Assembly (NCBI GenBank): GCA_041391925.1
Contig: JAWKNA010000007.1
Span: 248,001 to 312,000 of the forward strand
Reading direction: 5' to 3'
From: JBPOFM01 sp041391925
GTDB taxonomy: Bacteria; Bacteroidota; Bacteroidia; Flavobacteriales; Flavobacteriaceae
DNA length: 64,000 bases
Shown here: positions 62,305 through 64,000 of the stretch, one piece after another
Position numbering within the stretch: position 1 is the first letter of the stretch
How the letters are laid out: the number at the start of each line of letters is the position of its first letter
The notes under the pieces: generated by a model
Told to the model about the DNA's origin: nothing
The model's input: only the letters and a program-made list of their open reading frames with translations
Databases searched by the model: none
Position numbers and translations under genes: made by a program

Positions 62305-62404
62305 ATTATCGATGTTTATTTTTTTTTTCGCTATTTACAAAAATAGGGAAAATAGTGATAAAAACCAGCATCTTATTGAGTCTTAAAAAAAAGAGATAGA
62401 AGTC

Positions 62405-62433
62405 TTGACAAACACAATTTTTAGTTACTTTTG
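62405..62433 (+). promoter_or_regulatory. promoter of the E1 dehydrogenase gene
   Basis: TTG at 62405-62407, 18 bases, TACTTTTG at 62426-62433. This fits the Bacteroidota consensus and places the ATG 23 bases after the -7 element. Confidence 0.65.
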
Positions 62434-62456
62434 AGTTTTAAATGTAATACGATACC

Positions 62457-64000
62457 ATGCTGACCTCCATAAAAAGCCATATCACCTATGACAAGAAAAA
62501 TCTTGATGATAGAACTCTTTTGCATCTTTATAAGAATATGCTCAAGCCTCGATTGATAGAGGAGAAGATGCTCATTTTGTTACGTCAGGGAAAAATCTCC
62601 AAATGGTTCTCTGGTATTGGTCAAGAAGCGATTTCAGTAGGTGTTACAATGGCGCTTCAGAACAATGAATACATCTTGCCGATGCATAGAAACTTAGGTG
62701 TGTTTACAACACGAAATATCCCATTAAGTCGTTTGTTCAGTCAGTGGCAAGGTAAGGCAAATGGCTTTACAAAAGGAAGAGATCGCTCTTTTCATTTTGG
62801 AACACAGGAGTTCCATATTGTTGGAATGATTTCACATTTAGGTCCACAATTGGGTGTGGCAGATGGTATTGCTTTAGCAAGTAATTTAAAAGGCAAAAAT
62901 GAAGTAACCGCTGTTTTTACAGGTGAAGGTGGAACGAGCGAAGGTGATTTTCACGAAGCTCTGAATGTCGCTTCGGTATGGCAATTGCCAGTGATTTTCT
63001 GTATCGAAAATAATGGTTATGGTTTGTCCACTCCAACCAAAGAACAATATAATTGTAAGGATTTGGCAGACAAAGGTAAAGGTTATGGAATTGATTCTTT
63101 TATTTTAGACGGAAACAATATCATTGAAGTTTACACAAAAGTGTTGAAACTCGCTGAAAGTATGCGCAAACGGCCAAGACCAATTTTATTGGAATTCAAA
63201 ACATTCAGGATGCGAGGACACGAAGAGGCTAGTGGTACCAAATATGTGCCAACAGAATTGATGGCAAAGTGGAATGCCAAAGATCCCATTGTGAATTTTA
63301 GGAATTATCTAAAAGCAGAAAAAATCCTCACGTCACAAATTGATGAGGAGTATACCAATACGATTAAGGCTGAGATAGACGAGCATCTTCAAAAGGCATT
63401 TGAAGAAAACGCAATTGTTCCCATTGAAAGCAATGAATTGAATGATGTATATAAACCATTTGATTATCATCATATTGAATCAAAATCAAATAAAGAGGAA
63501 ATACGATTTATTGATGCCGTTTCGCAAGGGTTGAGGCAGTCCATGCAACGCCATAAAGATTTGGTCATTATGGGTCAGGATATTGCCGAATATGGAGGTG
63601 TTTTTAAGATTACGGAAGGATTCGTTGAGGAATTTGGAAACGATCGTGTGCGGAATACTCCAATATGTGAATCTGCCATTGTCGAAACAGCTATGGGACT
63701 TTCCATTGCGGGAATGAAAGCAGTTGTGGAAATGCAGTTTGCTGATTTTGTGAGCTCAGGATTTAATCCTATCGTCAATTATCTGGCAAAATCGCATTAC
63801 AGATGGAATGAAAAAGCCGATGTGGTTGTCAGGATGCCCTGTGGCGCAGGAGTGGCTGCGGGTCCATTTCATTCTCAGACCAACGAAGCATGGTTTACCA
63901 AAACTCCAGGTTTGAAAGTGGTTTATCCTGCATTTCCGTATGATGCCAAAGGCCTATTGGCAACTGCCATCAATGATCCTAATCCTGTATTGTATTTTGA
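62457..64000 (+). CDS. fused 2-oxoacid dehydrogenase E1 alpha/beta, truncated at the right edge
   Basis: Open from ATG 62457 to the window end (514 codons, no stop). The alpha half has the TPP motif GEGGTSEGDFHEALN (156-170) closing with ENN at 184-186 and then MRGHEEASG. The beta half begins about residue 346 (EIRFIDAVSQGL) and includes MGQDIAEYGGVF, ESAIVETAMGLSIAG and HSQTNEAWF. Fused alpha/beta E1 proteins in this phylum oxidise branched-chain 2-oxoacids or pyruvate; substrate not decided. The gene does not end inside this window, so its C-terminus and the E2/E3 partners are unseen. Confidence 0.93.
   Translation, partial: MLTSIKSHITYDKKNLDDRTLLHLYKNMLKPRLIEEKMLILLRQGKISKWFSGIGQEAISVGVTMALQNNEYILPMHRNLGVFTTRNIPLSRLFSQWQGKANGFTKGRDRSFHFGTQEFHIVGMISHLGPQLGVADGIALASNLKGKNEVTAVFTGEGGTSEGDFHEALNVASVWQLPVIFCIENNGYGLSTPTKEQYNCKDLADKGKGYGIDSFILDGNNIIEVYTKVLKLAESMRKRPRPILLEFKTFRMRGHEEASGTKYVPTELMAKWNAKDPIVNFRNYLKAEKILTSQIDEEYTNTIKAEIDEHLQKAFEENAIVPIESNELNDVYKPFDYHHIESKSNKEEIRFIDAVSQGLRQSMQRHKDLVIMGQDIAEYGGVFKITEGFVEEFGNDRVRNTPICESAIVETAMGLSIAGMKAVVEMQFADFVSSGFNPIVNYLAKSHYRWNEKADVVVRMPCGAGVAAGPFHSQTNEAWFTKTPGLKVVYPAFPYDAKGLLATAINDPNPVLYF

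Overview
The window is about 64 kb of an AT-rich bacterial chromosome that looks like a member of the Bacteroidota, most probably family Flavobacteriaceae. Grounds for this: candidate promoters carry the Bacteroidota -7 element TAnnTTTG, sometimes with a TTG about 20 bases upstream; Shine-Dalgarno sequences are mostly absent; TTG starts are frequent; and the gene set is typical of the group (BshA, fused E1 alpha/beta dehydrogenase, PgpH-type HD phosphodiesterase, TamB, DUF3570, DUF4266, DUF4159, PG1098-like methyltransferase). I see no insertion sequence, phage, CRISPR array, rRNA or integrase. The region reads as conserved chromosomal backbone, not an island.

Layout. 1-1395: end of an NlpC/P60 gene and a thiolase (minus strand). 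1526-3568: PgpH. 3599-3988: promoter, three tRNAs (Ser-GCT, Pro-TGG, Arg-TCT) and a terminator. 4012-5274: ferritin and a PNPOx-fold protein. 5345-11062: a tightly overlapping four-gene DNA-repair cassette (MBL-fold exonuclease, ATP-dependent ligase, Lhr-like helicase, PdeM phosphoesterase), followed by a 45-residue Gly/Cys membrane peptide. 11276-17659: mostly minus-strand housekeeping genes (PG1098-like methyltransferase, AI-2E exporter, DUF4159, RsmE, PpiC, TsaD). 17765-22183: TamB. 22320-25646: pfkA, gap, an N-acetylglucosamine kinase-like gene and methylglyoxal synthase. 25652-27188: GMP reductase and RidA.

27258-32262 is an envelope block: LptD facing an amidase and an MlaD-type MCE protein. 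32272-34379 holds two Fe-S proteins of heterodisulfide-reductase type, followed by serB, a PAP2 phosphatase and a conserved protein. 37272-40235 is a thioredoxin-ApbE-DUF4266-DUF3570 operon. 40424-44497 carries a NagZ-like/beta-lactamase-like fusion and bshA. 45732-53485 contains a large FAD/Fe-S oxidoreductase, an LpxH-like hydrolase, chorismate synthase, a dicarboxylate/amino-acid symporter, a GNAT protein and a DCC protein. 53482-57929 has a MutS2-type ATPase without Smr domain, a YfcC-family transporter and Ung. 58209-62304 is a minus-strand run (2OG-Fe(II) oxygenase, SUI1-like factor, DUF1835 protein, nucleoside phosphorylase, and a substrate-binding-like protein lacking a signal peptide). 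The last gene, a fused E1 dehydrogenase from 62457, runs off the right edge.

The most interesting points are the DUF4266 lipoprotein whose tail carries an SGA-type motif next to its own ApbE; the poorly understood 58.2-62.3 kb cluster; the repair cassette with its trailing micro-protein; and three non-coding structures: a 49-base hairpin at 24358, an 18-base palindrome at 26774 and a REP-like imperfect hairpin at 50750. No single element can be called a new system from sequence alone.
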